44,009 bases of DNA from Companilactobacillus halodurans (GTDB lineage Bacteria > Bacillota > Bacilli > Lactobacillales > Lactobacillaceae). Below, piece by piece: positions 17,898 through 26,548 of this stretch (positions within the stretch are counted from its first letter, which is position 1; the number at the start of each line of letters is the position of its first letter). The notes under the pieces are model-generated. The model saw nothing but the letters and a program-made list of their open reading frames with translations, was not told the origin of the DNA and searched no databases. The stretch lies in the NCBI RefSeq assembly GCF_009600985.1, contig NZ_VDFP01000022.1, positions 1 through 44,009 on the forward strand. The letters run 5' to 3'. A program made the position numbers and the translations under genes.

Positions 17898-18088
17898 AGT
17901 TAATAACTACCTCCCTTATAGTTATTTAAAATGAAAGCCATTACATAAATTAATGGTTCTTTGACGATTTAATTATAGCTTGATTACATATTAAAAAAGC
18001 CTATATCGAAAATTAAAATATTGTTTTTTGATATATTATTCTATACTCATTGTATATATGCCTGATAACTATATTTATAAAAAGAACA

Positions 18089-18139
18089 AAAAAGCGGTCG
18101 CACTAATTCTTTTAAGAACTAGTACGACCGTTAAATTTT
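18089..18139 (-). terminator. Terminator of the D-2-hydroxyacid dehydrogenase gene
   Basis: Arms AACGGTCGTACTAGTTC and GAATTAGTGCGACCGC on the minus strand pair with a few mismatches around a TTAAAA loop and are followed by a T-run; A-rich sequence on the other side may let it work in both directions. Confidence 0.75.
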
Positions 18140-18144
18140 TATTG

Positions 18145-19152
18145 TTAGTTTTCACTGATATCAACTGGGTATTTAGGAGCTTTACCGGTCAGCATCTTTA
18201 CATTGTCATTCAAAGAATCAAAGACCATATTATGAACAGCAGTCGTAGTATAGAAGGCTGTATGAGGAGTCATAATGACGTTGTCACGATTGAGCAAAGC
18301 TTGGAATTGAGGATCTTTAACGTCAGAAATCTTATCAAATTTCTTTTGGAAGACGTCATTTTCACTTTCCAAAACATCCAAGCCAGCACCGCCAACTTTG
18401 CCACTGTCTAAGGCTTTGATCAAAGCATCAGTATCAACTAAGCCACCACGGGCAGCATTGATAAAGATAACGCCATCCTTCATTTTTGCAAAAGCGGCTT
18501 CGTCAATCATATGAATATCTCTTTTTGCTAGCGGAGTGTGCAAAGTGATGATATCGGCTTGTTTCAAGACTTCATCGAGACTGTCGACATAAATTCCCAA
18601 GTTTTCTAGATAAGGGTTAGGTTTAATATCATAAGCAACGACTTTAGCGCCAAAAGCCATCATAAGTCTAGCAACGACTGACCCAATATGACCAGTACCT
18701 ACGATACCGACTGTTTTACCATTGATTTCTTCACCAATCGTAGGGAACCAGCGGAAGTCGGCATTAGCGAATTTCTTATCAAATTCTGGGACACGTCTGA
18801 GCAATCTCAGAATCAAACTAGTTGTGTGTTCAGCAATCGCATTGGGTGAATAAACAGGGACACTTGTCAATGAAAATCCTAAGTCACGGAGATCCTTAAA
18901 GTCGAAGCCGTCCAAACCAACGTTACGAACAGAGATTTTACTTACGCCAAAATCATGCAACTTTTGCAAGGCTGTTCGTGTATAGGGTTGCGTTTGCAAG
19001 AGTACAACGCCGTTATAGCCCTTAGACAAATCGACTGTCTCGTCGGTAAATATTTGGTCTGTGTAGTCAGTTTCAATATCCGGATTAAGGGCATTCCACT
19101 GTTTTAAGTATTCTGCCTCATCTGGTCGAATTCCGTATAGAAAAATTTTCAT
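18145..19152 (-). CDS. D-2-hydroxyacid dehydrogenase (D-lactate/D-hydroxyisocaproate type)
   Basis: 335 aa, standard length. NAD-binding loop GTGHIGS, then the catalytic Arg in INAARGGLVD, Glu in the ESENDVF region and His in MTPHTAFYTT, as in LdhA/HicDH. It reduces 2-oxoacids (pyruvate or branched-chain oxoacids) to D-hydroxyacids with NADH in the cytoplasm. Which substrate is preferred cannot be told. GAGGG precedes the start. The next upstream gene on the same strand, also a 2-oxoacid-type reductase, is 114 nt away. Confidence 0.9.
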   Translation of the reverse strand: MKIFLYGIRPDEAEYLKQWNALNPDIETDYTDQIFTDETVDLSKGYNGVVLLQTQPYTRTALQKLHDFGVSKISVRNVGLDGFDFKDLRDLGFSLTSVPVYSPNAIAEHTTSLILRLLRRVPEFDKKFANADFRWFPTIGEEINGKTVGIVGTGHIGSVVARLMMAFGAKVVAYDIKPNPYLENLGIYVDSLDEVLKQADIITLHTPLAKRDIHMIDEAAFAKMKDGVIFINAARGGLVDTDALIKALDSGKVGGAGLDVLESENDVFQKKFDKISDVKDPQFQALLNRDNVIMTPHTAFYTTTAVHNMVFDSLNDNVKMLTGKAPKYPVDISEN

Positions 19153-19266
19153 TTCAATCCCTCTTTCTGATTTATTAAAAATTATTCATCAAATTAGTTA
19201 TTTTTAATAATTTGATTGTTATTTAGTTTAACTCAATCAAAAAGAAAAGAAAGGGAAAATTTGAAT

Positions 19267-20259
19267 TTATTTTACCATTTCTGTTGCAAGGACAGATTTT
19301 TCTAAGGCGTCAACATCGAAATCACGCGAGAATTCTGCCAGGTGAACTAAATTACGCAAGAAGTCGTGTGTTTTAGCTTCGTAATGGTATTTTAATCCTA
19401 ATTGATAGATATAGCCGTTAATATAGTCGACTTCAGTTTTACGACCCTTTGACATATCTTGGTACATCGAAGGGTAGTGCAAAGGATTGGAAACGCTGCT
19501 GACATATTCAACTGATTTCATTTCCTCTTCACGAGTATTCAACAAAGTGATGCCAGCTCTTTCACAGACGTCAAAGGCTTCATTGATCAATTGTTGACTC
19601 AATTTTTTAGCGACTGGTGATTGGATGAATTCGCCCATTTGGATTTCAAACATCGTATACAAAGTATTAACGACTGAATTGAAAATAACTTTGGCCATCA
19701 AAGTGCCCAAGAAGTTAGTTGTCAAAACAGGATTCAAGCCGGATTTTTTGAAATCATCAAAAATTTTATGCGTCATTTCATCAGGTTTTTCAGTTTCGTT
19801 AGCCATATTCATACTACCGGCACCTTTTGCTCCAATGAAATCAACATCCCCAGGACCATTCAAAACAGTACCAATCAAAGCGGTAGCTCCGATGACTCTA
19901 GTTTTATCAAAATATTGATTGAGTTTTTCAATATGTCCCATACCATTCATTGGTGAAACGACATATTGATGATTTTTAAAGGCATGTGCTGTTCGTTTCA
20001 AAGCATCGGCCAATTGCATTTGCTTAGTAAAGACAATCCACACGTCAGGATCACCGTTGTATTCTTCGGGGGTATAAATGTTGACGGGCACCAAATGCTT
20101 ATTCACGTGATCACGGGAAACAAAGACGCCATTTTGTTCGTTAATTTTGTCAATTTGTGGTTGCCAAATCTCGACAAAGTCGACATCAAAGCCTGCTTCC
20201 TGCAAAAGAACACCATATCGTAAACCCATTGCACCTGCACCTAATACTGCGTATTTCAT
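19267..20259 (-). CDS. Ketopantoate reductase family protein (PanE/ApbA-like)
   Basis: 330 aa. Start at ATG 20259 (GGAGG 8 nt upstream), giving MKYAVLGAGAMGLRYG with the GxGxxG NADPH loop; 20 extra upstream residues have no ribosome site. The middle contains the active-site Lys region (LGTLMAKVIFNSVVNTL) and the C-terminal helix NPLHYPSMYQDMSKGRKTEVDYINGYI with the conserved Glu and Asn. In lactobacilli such proteins make pantoate or D-2-hydroxyacids; no pantothenate genes are adjacent, so either is possible. Confidence 0.87.
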   Translation of the reverse strand: MKYAVLGAGAMGLRYGVLLQEAGFDVDFVEIWQPQIDKINEQNGVFVSRDHVNKHLVPVNIYTPEEYNGDPDVWIVFTKQMQLADALKRTAHAFKNHQYVVSPMNGMGHIEKLNQYFDKTRVIGATALIGTVLNGPGDVDFIGAKGAGSMNMANETEKPDEMTHKIFDDFKKSGLNPVLTTNFLGTLMAKVIFNSVVNTLYTMFEIQMGEFIQSPVAKKLSQQLINEAFDVCERAGITLLNTREEEMKSVEYVSSVSNPLHYPSMYQDMSKGRKTEVDYINGYIYQLGLKYHYEAKTHDFLRNLVHLAEFSRDFDVDALEKSVLATEMVK

Positions 20260-20465
20260 AAATACCGCCTCCAAAATTTTTTGTAACTGCATTATTAGAC
20301 GATAATTAGAAAAAGTCAACTAAAAATTAATCAAATTTAATGACATAAAGTAATCTTTTTTCACGCCCTTAAATAGTATATTTAATTACATAAATTATTT
20401 TTAAAAACTTTTATATCAGTGATTTTGCGATTGAAAAAATCGCTTTACTAAAAAATAAAAAGTTA

Positions 20466-20494
20466 TTGACAATTGATTGATCTGATAGTATTCT
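20466..20494 (+). promoter_or_regulatory. Promoter of the 26-aa peptide gene
   Basis: TTGACA (20466-20471, full consensus), 17-nt spacer, TATTCT (20489-20494). The peptide start lies 51 nt downstream. Confidence 0.7.
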
Positions 20495-20545
20495 GAACTC
20501 AATTTAATTTTATTCTAATTTTTGAAATGAAAAGGGGTCATCACA

Positions 20546-20626
20546 ATGCTTAACAATTTGATTATTATTGTCGTCGTCATTATTTTGTATATCAACTTGG
20601 ACTTTGTGATACCCGTGAGAGATTGA
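20546..20626 (+). CDS. 26-aa hydrophobic single-helix peptide
   Basis: Small ORF with a full set of signals: promoter at 20466-20494, AAAGGGG ribosome site 8 nt before ATG 20546, stop TGA at 20624-20626 and a perfect terminator 14 nt later. The peptide begins MLNN, continues with an Ile/Val/Leu stretch (LIIIVVVIILYI) long enough for a membrane helix, and ends in a short charged tail (PVRD). It stands alone between convergent panE-like and eamA genes. It could be a small membrane protein, a type I toxin-like peptide or a short hydrophobic signal peptide; no partner gene is recognised. Confidence 0.65.
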   Translation: MLNNLIIIVVVIILYINLDFVIPVRD

Positions 20627-20640
20627 TAAAGGGATCAAAA

Positions 20641-20684
20641 AGGGCTGCCAAGTTGATTTATTCGACTTGGCAGCCCTTTTTTAA
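20641..20684. terminator. Bidirectional terminator (26-aa peptide gene and eamA)
   Basis: Perfect 13-bp stem AGGGCTGCCAAGT (20641-20653)/ACTTGGCAGCCCT (20665-20677), with A's before and T's after, so it can end the plus-strand peptide unit and the minus-strand transporter gene. Confidence 0.92.
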
Positions 20685-20690
20685 AATATA

Positions 20691-21608
20691 TTATTCTGTA
20701 TCATAGCGATTTAAGACATAAATTGCTAGAACAACGATTATAGCACCAATGATTTCAGCAAAATTTACTACGTAGTGCAAGAAAATAATGCTCAAAACTA
20801 AAGTTGTAAATGGTTGGACCGCATCAGTGATACTGATGATTGCGGCAGTAGTATATTTAGTACTTAGAACCATCAATAAGAAGGCCGAAACAGTACCCAA
20901 AAGAATTACAGTTCCAATTCCTAAGACACTAGTTGTATCCATTTTTGGTGGATTGACCCAAATGGGACTAAAGAAATTAGAAATAATACCAGCAATCAGC
21001 ATTCCCCAACCGGTAATTAAGATACCATGATATTTAGCAATCAATGATTGTGGGATTACGACGTACAAGGCAGCTGTGATACCACTACCAACACCCCAAA
21101 GAACTGAAACGAGTGGGATAGATAAGTGACCGATGTCGCCACGGGTAATCATCAAAACCACTCCGACTAAAGCTAAAATAAATGAAATGACATCAACTCG
21201 TGAAGTCTTCTTCTTTGTAAAAAGAATTGCACCGACCATGATAAATAGCGGTGATAAATACTGCAAAATAGTAGCGGTAGAAGAGTTACCTGTTTTAATG
21301 GCATGGAAGAAAGTAAACATGTTAGCTAGTAAACCAAAAATAGCAAATGCGACTAACGTTAATAAATCTTTCCAATTTTTGAAAACAGCAAAGAAATCTT
21401 TGCTAGGTAAAACAATCAAACCGACGACCAACAAAATGATACCAGCAACTGTCGTCCGAGTGGCAATAAACCACATCGCAGGGATGTTCAGGTTCTTAGC
21501 GACAATTTGTAAAACAGTACCTGAAATACCCCAAAGAGCAGACGCACAAAATGCTAACCAGAACCCTTTGCTAAGAGTTTGCTTGGTTAGTTTTTTACTC
21601 TCGTCCAT
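20691..21608 (-). CDS. EamA/DMT-family transporter
   Basis: 305 aa, about ten membrane helices in two EamA halves. ASALWGISGTVLQIVA at the N-terminus, ATILQYLSPLFIMVGAILF in the first half and AAIISITDAVQPFTTLVLSI in the second half are typical. The start is ATG 21608 with GGAGG upstream; the preceding 16 in-frame residues lack a ribosome site. Probably exports a metabolite or amino acid; substrate unknown. Confidence 0.9.
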   Translation of the reverse strand: MDESKKLTKQTLSKGFWLAFCASALWGISGTVLQIVAKNLNIPAMWFIATRTTVAGIILLVVGLIVLPSKDFFAVFKNWKDLLTLVAFAIFGLLANMFTFFHAIKTGNSSTATILQYLSPLFIMVGAILFTKKKTSRVDVISFILALVGVVLMITRGDIGHLSIPLVSVLWGVGSGITAALYVVIPQSLIAKYHGILITGWGMLIAGIISNFFSPIWVNPPKMDTTSVLGIGTVILLGTVSAFLLMVLSTKYTTAAIISITDAVQPFTTLVLSIIFLHYVVNFAEIIGAIIVVLAIYVLNRYDTE

Positions 21609-21780
21609 GAAAAATCCTCCTAAAAAAACTAATAGGCTTATTATACCTGTGAACATTCGCTTTTGACTATTATTTTTTTATATCATGACGTTTGGCATAA
21701 AAAGGTATGGCACAAAAGTATTGTGAACAAAGGGTTTTTACCCGATGGTATATACCATATTTAATTTTTTATAAATAAAA

Positions 21781-21804
21781 AAAGCCGAATTTTCATTCGG
21801 CTTT
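21781..21804 (-). terminator. Terminator of pepD
   Basis: AAAGCCGAA/TTCGGCTTT (21781-21789, 21796-21804), with a long A-run on the plus strand giving a T-run on the minus strand. Confidence 0.88.
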
Positions 21805-21813
21805 AATGCAATA

Positions 21814-23249
21814 TTATAAGTTTTCATCCATATTAAATGTAAGTTTTGATAAATTGATACCCTTAGTATAAAGTTCACCAAAGAAATCAGTTGTCTTATC
21901 ACGCATTTTCTTAACGATCTTTTGGTTACGATCAGTTAAGAATTCAACTAATTCATCACCTGAATAGTCAGCAGCTAACTTATCTGTTTCAGCAACGAAA
22001 GCACGTAATTCTTGACGAATATCTGTTAAATAGTCGATATCATCTTGAATGAATTCACTGTAATTTGATTCAACTAGAACTGAAAGGGCATTGTACATCC
22101 AGTAAGCATCTTTGAAATCAAATTTGAGAGAAGCATCATTATATGAAGGATCTGTTTCATTCATATTTGTATAGAATGGAATGTAAGGTGTAAATGTTGG
22201 GAAACCGATACATAACCACATGATGCAGCGTATTCTTCGGGAACATCGTTTCTGATTTGAAGAACGTGCGAGTTTTGAGTTCTGTTCAAACCGATTGGAC
22301 GGTAACGGTGCTTGTCATCATCTGAAGCGTAAGGACTGTATGGATCAAATGGAGTTTCATTATAGTGTGAACCCAAAACATATTCGATGTCATCAACTGA
22401 AATCTTGTGTTCAGTCTTCATGATGAATGGTAGTTCACCGTCTTCTGGGTCTTGTTTGATTTCGGGATTGAAATACTTTTGACCGAACCAAACACGTGGA
22501 GTGTTATAGTGACGGTCTTTCAAGTTATCTGTACCAAAAATGTGTCTGAAGTTAAAACCAGTTTTATCAGTGTTCAAGTGGTTCTTCTCAACAAATTCTT
22601 GAATACCATCAGACCACATGAATTGTGATTTATCGTTGAAATCAACTTGTTGAATTGAGACACGGTTAGCACAAACAGCGTAACTGTCATCAGGAATTCT
22701 TTGAGCTACCCAGTGGTGTCCAGTAACGATTTCCATGTACCAAACGTCGTCTTTATCACTGAATAGTAATGAGTTTCCAGCAGGTGAGCCAAATTTTTTG
22801 ATAAGGTCGCCAGTGCGTTTAACAGCACCCTTAGCTGAGTCGACATAAGGAAGAACCATACGTACGATAACGTCTTCGTCCATACCATCTTTAATTAATG
22901 GATCAAAGGCTAAAGCACGTTCGTTACCGTAAGTACTTTCTGTGGCAGACATGGCAACGTTCTTACCATTAATACCACTTTCATCATAGTAACCAAATTT
23001 CTTGTAGTCCACGTTAGGAACTGCAGGCCATTTGTAGCCATTTTCTGGAACTTCTGATTCAAAACCGTTAAGCCATGACTTAACTTTACGGCCTTTTTTA
23101 CCGGTAACGGCTGGATTCAAAACGAAGCTATGTGGAGCAACGGCAAAAAATGTATCGTCGTTTCTAGCAATCATTGTTGATCCATCTAAACTGGCGTTTT
23201 TACCAACTAAAATAGTTGTACAAGCGTCATCCAAATGATTCTTATTCAT
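21814..23249 (-). pseudogene. pepD: Dipeptidase PepD (C69 family), frameshifted
   Basis: The N-terminal frame starts with DACTTILVGKNASLDGSTMIARNDD, in which Cys10 is the expected N-terminal nucleophile after processing, and runs to about 22222. The C-terminal frame opens with MWLCIGFPTFTPYIPFYTN. One base seems missing between 22221 and 22223: adding it joins EEYAAS to MWLCIGFPTF, giving about 478 aa, the usual PepD length. Cytoplasmic dipeptidase of broad specificity in lactobacilli. The N-terminal part alone carries the nucleophile but not the C-terminal third, so it is probably inactive if the frameshift is real. Ribosome site AGGAGGAG. Confidence 0.87.
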
Positions 23250-23374
23250 TTTAAGAACTCCTCCTATCTATATTGATTCCATTCTATCATATCTAATCTG
23301 CTTAGTTATCCAAACTTGTTCTTTAATATCTTTTATAAATAATGCTATAATTTTCTAAATATGGGAGGACAATA

Positions 23375-24670
23375 ATGGATCTTGATACAAAAAATCAAAG
23401 CGATTCTTTTTTAAAGAATTTGCTATTAGGTTTTCAACATTTATTGGCCATGTACTCAGGGGATATTTTAATTCCAATTTTGATTGGTGCTTCTCTAGGG
23501 TTTAATGCCAAGGAAATGACTTACCTAATCTCAGTTGACATATTTATGTGTGGTGTGGCAACGTTGCTTCAAATAAAACGCACACCATTAACTGGAATCG
23601 GCTTACCAGTTGTACTTGGCTCAGCTGTCGAGTACGTAACGCCGTTACAAAATATTGGTCATCACTTTGGGATAGCTTATATGTATGGTGCCATCATCAT
23701 TGCGGGTATCTTCATCATGTTGATTTCAAAAGTATTTGCTAAATTAAAAAGATTTTTTCCTCCAGTCGTTACTGGTTCATTAATTACTTTGATTGGTTTT
23801 ACTTTAATTCCGACTGCTTTTACTAATATTGGTGGTGGGGATGCTGCTGCCAAAAGTTTTGGTAGTTATTCTAATTTGATTTTAGGATTTTCAACTGCGT
23901 TAATAATTGTCTTGGTCAGTATTTTTGGTCGCGGCTTTATTAAACAAATTGCGGTTCTAATCGGGATTGTTGCCGGATACTTATTGGGTATCGGCATGGG
24001 ACAAATTGGCTTTGAAAGTGTAGGACAAGCTCACTGGTTCCAGATTCCACAACCATTTTATTTTGCAACTCCTAAATTTGAATGGTCTTCAATCTTGATT
24101 ATGCTACTGGCATCATTGACTTGTATGATTGAGTCTACTGGTGTTTATTACGCCTTAGCTGAATTGACTAAGCGTGACTTGTCAGAAAATGACTTGCAAC
24201 GTGGCTATGCCTCAGAAGGTCTAGCTGCTATCTTGGGTGGTATCTTTAATACTTTCCCATATTCAACCTTTTCTCAAAATGTTGCGGTTGTCCAATTGTC
24301 TGGTATCAAAAAGAATAAGCCAGTCTATTTCTCAGCTTTCTTATTGATTATTTTGGGATTGATTCCTAAGGTTGGTGCCGTCGCTGAATTGATTCCATCA
24401 GCTGTTTTAGGCGGAGCCATGTTGATTATGTTTGGTACTGTCGGTATCGAAGGTATTAAAATGTTGTCAAAAGTTGAAATGAGTAATAATAATATTATGA
24501 TTATGGCTGTTTCAATCAGTTTGGGCCTTGGTGTTACTGTTGAGCCAACTCTGTTGCATTTCTTGCCTTCAACAGTTCAAACAATTTTAAATAATGGTTT
24601 AGTAGTGGGTAGTTTTTCAGCAATTATTCTTAATTTATTGTTAAATTCTTCTAAAAAGACCGCTAAATAA
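23375..24670 (+). CDS. pbuX: Purine (xanthine/uric acid-type) permease, NCS2 family
   Basis: 431 aa with about 14 helices. NLLLGFQHLLAMYSGDILIPILIGA at the N-terminus and TGIGLPVVLGSAVEYVTPL in helix 3, then CMIESTGVYYAL and FPYSTFSQNVAVVQLSGIKKNKPV, which fit the xanthine/urate branch of NCS2 proton symporters (first Gln/His pair, SQN motif). Good site ATGGGAGGA. Only 125 nt separate it from pepD; no purine riboswitch is visible in that gap. The symbol is by resemblance; guanine or hypoxanthine transport cannot be excluded. Confidence 0.85.
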   Translation: MDLDTKNQSDSFLKNLLLGFQHLLAMYSGDILIPILIGASLGFNAKEMTYLISVDIFMCGVATLLQIKRTPLTGIGLPVVLGSAVEYVTPLQNIGHHFGIAYMYGAIIIAGIFIMLISKVFAKLKRFFPPVVTGSLITLIGFTLIPTAFTNIGGGDAAAKSFGSYSNLILGFSTALIIVLVSIFGRGFIKQIAVLIGIVAGYLLGIGMGQIGFESVGQAHWFQIPQPFYFATPKFEWSSILIMLLASLTCMIESTGVYYALAELTKRDLSENDLQRGYASEGLAAILGGIFNTFPYSTFSQNVAVVQLSGIKKNKPVYFSAFLLIILGLIPKVGAVAELIPSAVLGGAMLIMFGTVGIEGIKMLSKVEMSNNNIMIMAVSISLGLGVTVEPTLLHFLPSTVQTILNNGLVVGSFSAIILNLLLNSSKKTAK

Positions 24671-24690
24671 GCTTCAATTCATTCACAAAG

Positions 24691-24726
24691 TTTGGTCATA
24701 TTTTCATCACATTTGGTACGTATACT
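24691..24726 (+). promoter_or_regulatory. Promoter/operator of the first ApbE-like gene
   Basis: TTTGGTCATA (24691-24700) lies exactly 30 nt upstream of TATACT (24721-24726), a likely -10. The same 10-mer stands exactly 30 nt before TATAGT upstream of the paralogue at 25689. Such conservation between otherwise different upstream regions suggests a regulator site covering the -35 region. Confidence 0.55.
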
Positions 24727-24761
24727 TATCAATAAATAAGATAAGCGTACGTATTTTTTTT
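24717..24761 (+). terminator. Terminator of pbuX, overlapping the next promoter
   Basis: TACGTATACTTATC (24717-24730) pairs with GATAAGCGTACGTA (24740-24753) with two mismatches, then eight T. The left arm contains the presumed -10 of the following gene, so transcripts started there lack a full hairpin while read-through from pbuX is stopped. Confidence 0.75.
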
Positions 24762-24780
24762 CGACGAAGGAGTGAATGAA

Positions 24781-25557
24781 ATGATTGAATATAAATATAT
24801 CACCACAGTAATCAATAAGTTTAACTTGCCACTAGAGGTAAAGCTAGCTACTCCAAAGTCATCGATTGATCAAAAGTTGATTGATGAAACGACCGCTCAA
24901 ATCACAAAGAGACTTGAAGAATACGATGAGGTATTTTCAATTGAAAATAAAAATTCATTTCTATATAAATTCCAAAATGGCGATGAAACAGCATTGATTG
25001 TTTCGGACCCCTTCAAAGAGGTCTATGAACAAACGATTATGGCTGAACAAATGACCCAGCATTATTTTAGTTCCTATTATAATGGGAAATATGATCCGAT
25101 TGGCTTATTGAATGGTTGGACAATCGACAAACTGTTCAATCAATATCTTTTACCATTATTAAGCGTTGATGGTATTGATGGCGTGTCACTTAGATGTGGC
25201 GAGGAAGTTCGTCTAGCTAGTCGCCCTAATATTGATTTTCGCTGGCGAGTAGCAATCAAGGATCCAAGAAACCTGAATAATCTCTTGGCTACATATTTTT
25301 TACAAAATGGGGCTGTTTCAACTTCTAACGAGATGAAGAGTTTGCGAAATGAAAAAAGTAAGATTGAGCAAGTTACGATTGTTAGCAACAATGCTCTAGA
25401 TGCCAATATTTGGTCGTCAGCTGGCATTTCAGCCGGAACGAATAAGTTCCCTAGCTTTATTGCTAAATACAGTTTGACGGGCATGATTGTTGATAAAGAC
25501 AGTGGTTTAATAAATTTCCGAGATGGATTTTCGGATAAAATAGCAATGAAGAAATGA
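24781..25557 (+). CDS. ApbE-like protein (degenerate FMN transferase), first paralogue
   Basis: 258 aa. Overall pattern of FAD:protein FMN transferase: MAEQMTQHYFSSYYNGKYDPIGLLNGWTIDKLFN resembles the ApbE core in which FDP-x-G and KG-x-A-x-D occur, and LDANIWSSAG resembles the ADALSTA metal site. The Thr of that site is replaced by Trp here and the KG motif is changed to NGW, so transferase activity is doubtful. No lipobox; cytoplasmic. Start at ATG 24781 (AAGGAG 8 nt upstream). Followed 131 nt later by a paralogue. Confidence 0.72.
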   Translation: MIEYKYITTVINKFNLPLEVKLATPKSSIDQKLIDETTAQITKRLEEYDEVFSIENKNSFLYKFQNGDETALIVSDPFKEVYEQTIMAEQMTQHYFSSYYNGKYDPIGLLNGWTIDKLFNQYLLPLLSVDGIDGVSLRCGEEVRLASRPNIDFRWRVAIKDPRNLNNLLATYFLQNGAVSTSNEMKSLRNEKSKIEQVTIVSNNALDANIWSSAGISAGTNKFPSFIAKYSLTGMIVDKDSGLINFRDGFSDKIAMKK

Positions 25558-25583
25558 GATTAGTTCATAATCTCATTTTTTTG
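25552..25583 (+). terminator. Terminator of the first ApbE-like gene
   Basis: AAATGAGATTA/TAATCTCATTT (25552-25562, 25568-25578), perfect 11-bp stem that includes the stop codon, then T-run. Confidence 0.9.
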
Positions 25584-25601
25584 TGCATCATTTTTTCTAA
25601 A

Positions 25602-25637
25602 TTTGGTCATAAATACTTCAAATATCACCATTATAGT
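25602..25637 (+). promoter_or_regulatory. Promoter/operator of the second ApbE-like gene
   Basis: TTTGGTCATA (25602-25611) and TATAGT (25632-25637), with the same 30-nt offset as in front of the first paralogue. Confidence 0.55.
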
Positions 25638-25688
25638 TATTTATATAATCAAAAATGATTATTTGATATGAATTCAATGAGGTACATT

Positions 25689-26480
25689 ATGCAAATTAAA
25701 AAATATGTTTTTCTTAAAAAAGTAATTAAACAAATGAATATGAAATTTGAATTAAAAATCGCTACAACTAATCCAGACATTATTGTTACTGAACAGTTAA
25801 AGGTAGCAACGCAGAGGGTGAATCAAAAGCTGCAGGATATCGATCATGAATTTTCCCAATTCTCGTATGATTCGTTAGTTTCTAGGTTTCAACGTGGCGA
25901 CCGTCGACTATTACAGTCATCAAAGGATTTTCAGATGGTTTATAACACCGCTACATTGGCTGAGCAAATGACCAATGGACTTTTTTCACCATACTTTGCA
26001 GGTAAGTATGAACCTGGAAAAATTGTCGAGACTTGGGCTTTAGGCAAAGTTTTCAAAGATGAGTTGGTACCGTTGCTAAAGAATCCAGAAATTTTTGGCG
26101 TCTGGTTAAGTAATGACGAACAAGTTAAGGTCGCTACTAAACAAGAAAGTGACTTCAATTGGTCAATTGATGTCCATGATTTAGATAGTGGCGAGGTTAT
26201 TTCAACCTATTATCTACAAAACGGCGTTATATCGCAGCAAAAAAATGATTTTGATAGCAATCTACACAAGCAAAAAAGTGATATCAAGCAAGCTATCATC
26301 GTAGGAAATAATACCGTTGAAGCTGGAGTTTGGGCTCTAGTTGCCACTTTTAGCGAGGCTTCGGATTTCATATCCTTTGTCGAACACTATAATTTATCCG
26401 GATTATTGATTAATAAGGAAAATGAAACTTTGAATTTCAATGATGGTTCAATAGTTCAAGCAGAATCAATGGCGAAATAA
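25689..26480 (+). CDS. ApbE-like protein (degenerate FMN transferase), second paralogue
   Basis: 263 aa, clearly related to the preceding gene along its full length (shared LAEQMTNGLFSPYFAGKYEPGKIVETWALGK, STYYLQNGVIS, IIVGNNTVEAGVWALVATFS). The metal site reads EAGVWA in place of the expected D-A-x-x-T, an even stronger departure than in the first copy. Start chosen at ATG 25689 (TGAGGT upstream); an upstream ATG at 25668 lacks a site. It has its own promoter and terminator, so the two copies are expressed separately. Confidence 0.7.
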   Translation: MQIKKYVFLKKVIKQMNMKFELKIATTNPDIIVTEQLKVATQRVNQKLQDIDHEFSQFSYDSLVSRFQRGDRRLLQSSKDFQMVYNTATLAEQMTNGLFSPYFAGKYEPGKIVETWALGKVFKDELVPLLKNPEIFGVWLSNDEQVKVATKQESDFNWSIDVHDLDSGEVISTYYLQNGVISQQKNDFDSNLHKQKSDIKQAIIVGNNTVEAGVWALVATFSEASDFISFVEHYNLSGLLINKENETLNFNDGSIVQAESMAK

Positions 26481-26520
26481 AAAAGGCAGAGCAATCAATT
26501 TTGATTGTTCTGCCTTTTAA
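26481..26520. terminator. Bidirectional terminator
   Basis: AAAAGGCAGA-G-CAATCA pairs with TGATTG-T-TCTGCCTTTT (26481-26518); A's on the left and T's on the right allow use by the ApbE-like gene (plus) and the aldo/keto reductase (minus). Confidence 0.88.
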
Positions 26521-26548
26521 CGTTCTAAAAAATTATTTATATGTAAAA

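Noticed and set aside
18028..18411. 127-codon ORF, plus strand
   Set aside because: Antisense to the 3' end of the D-2-hydroxyacid dehydrogenase gene and its terminator; no start signal.
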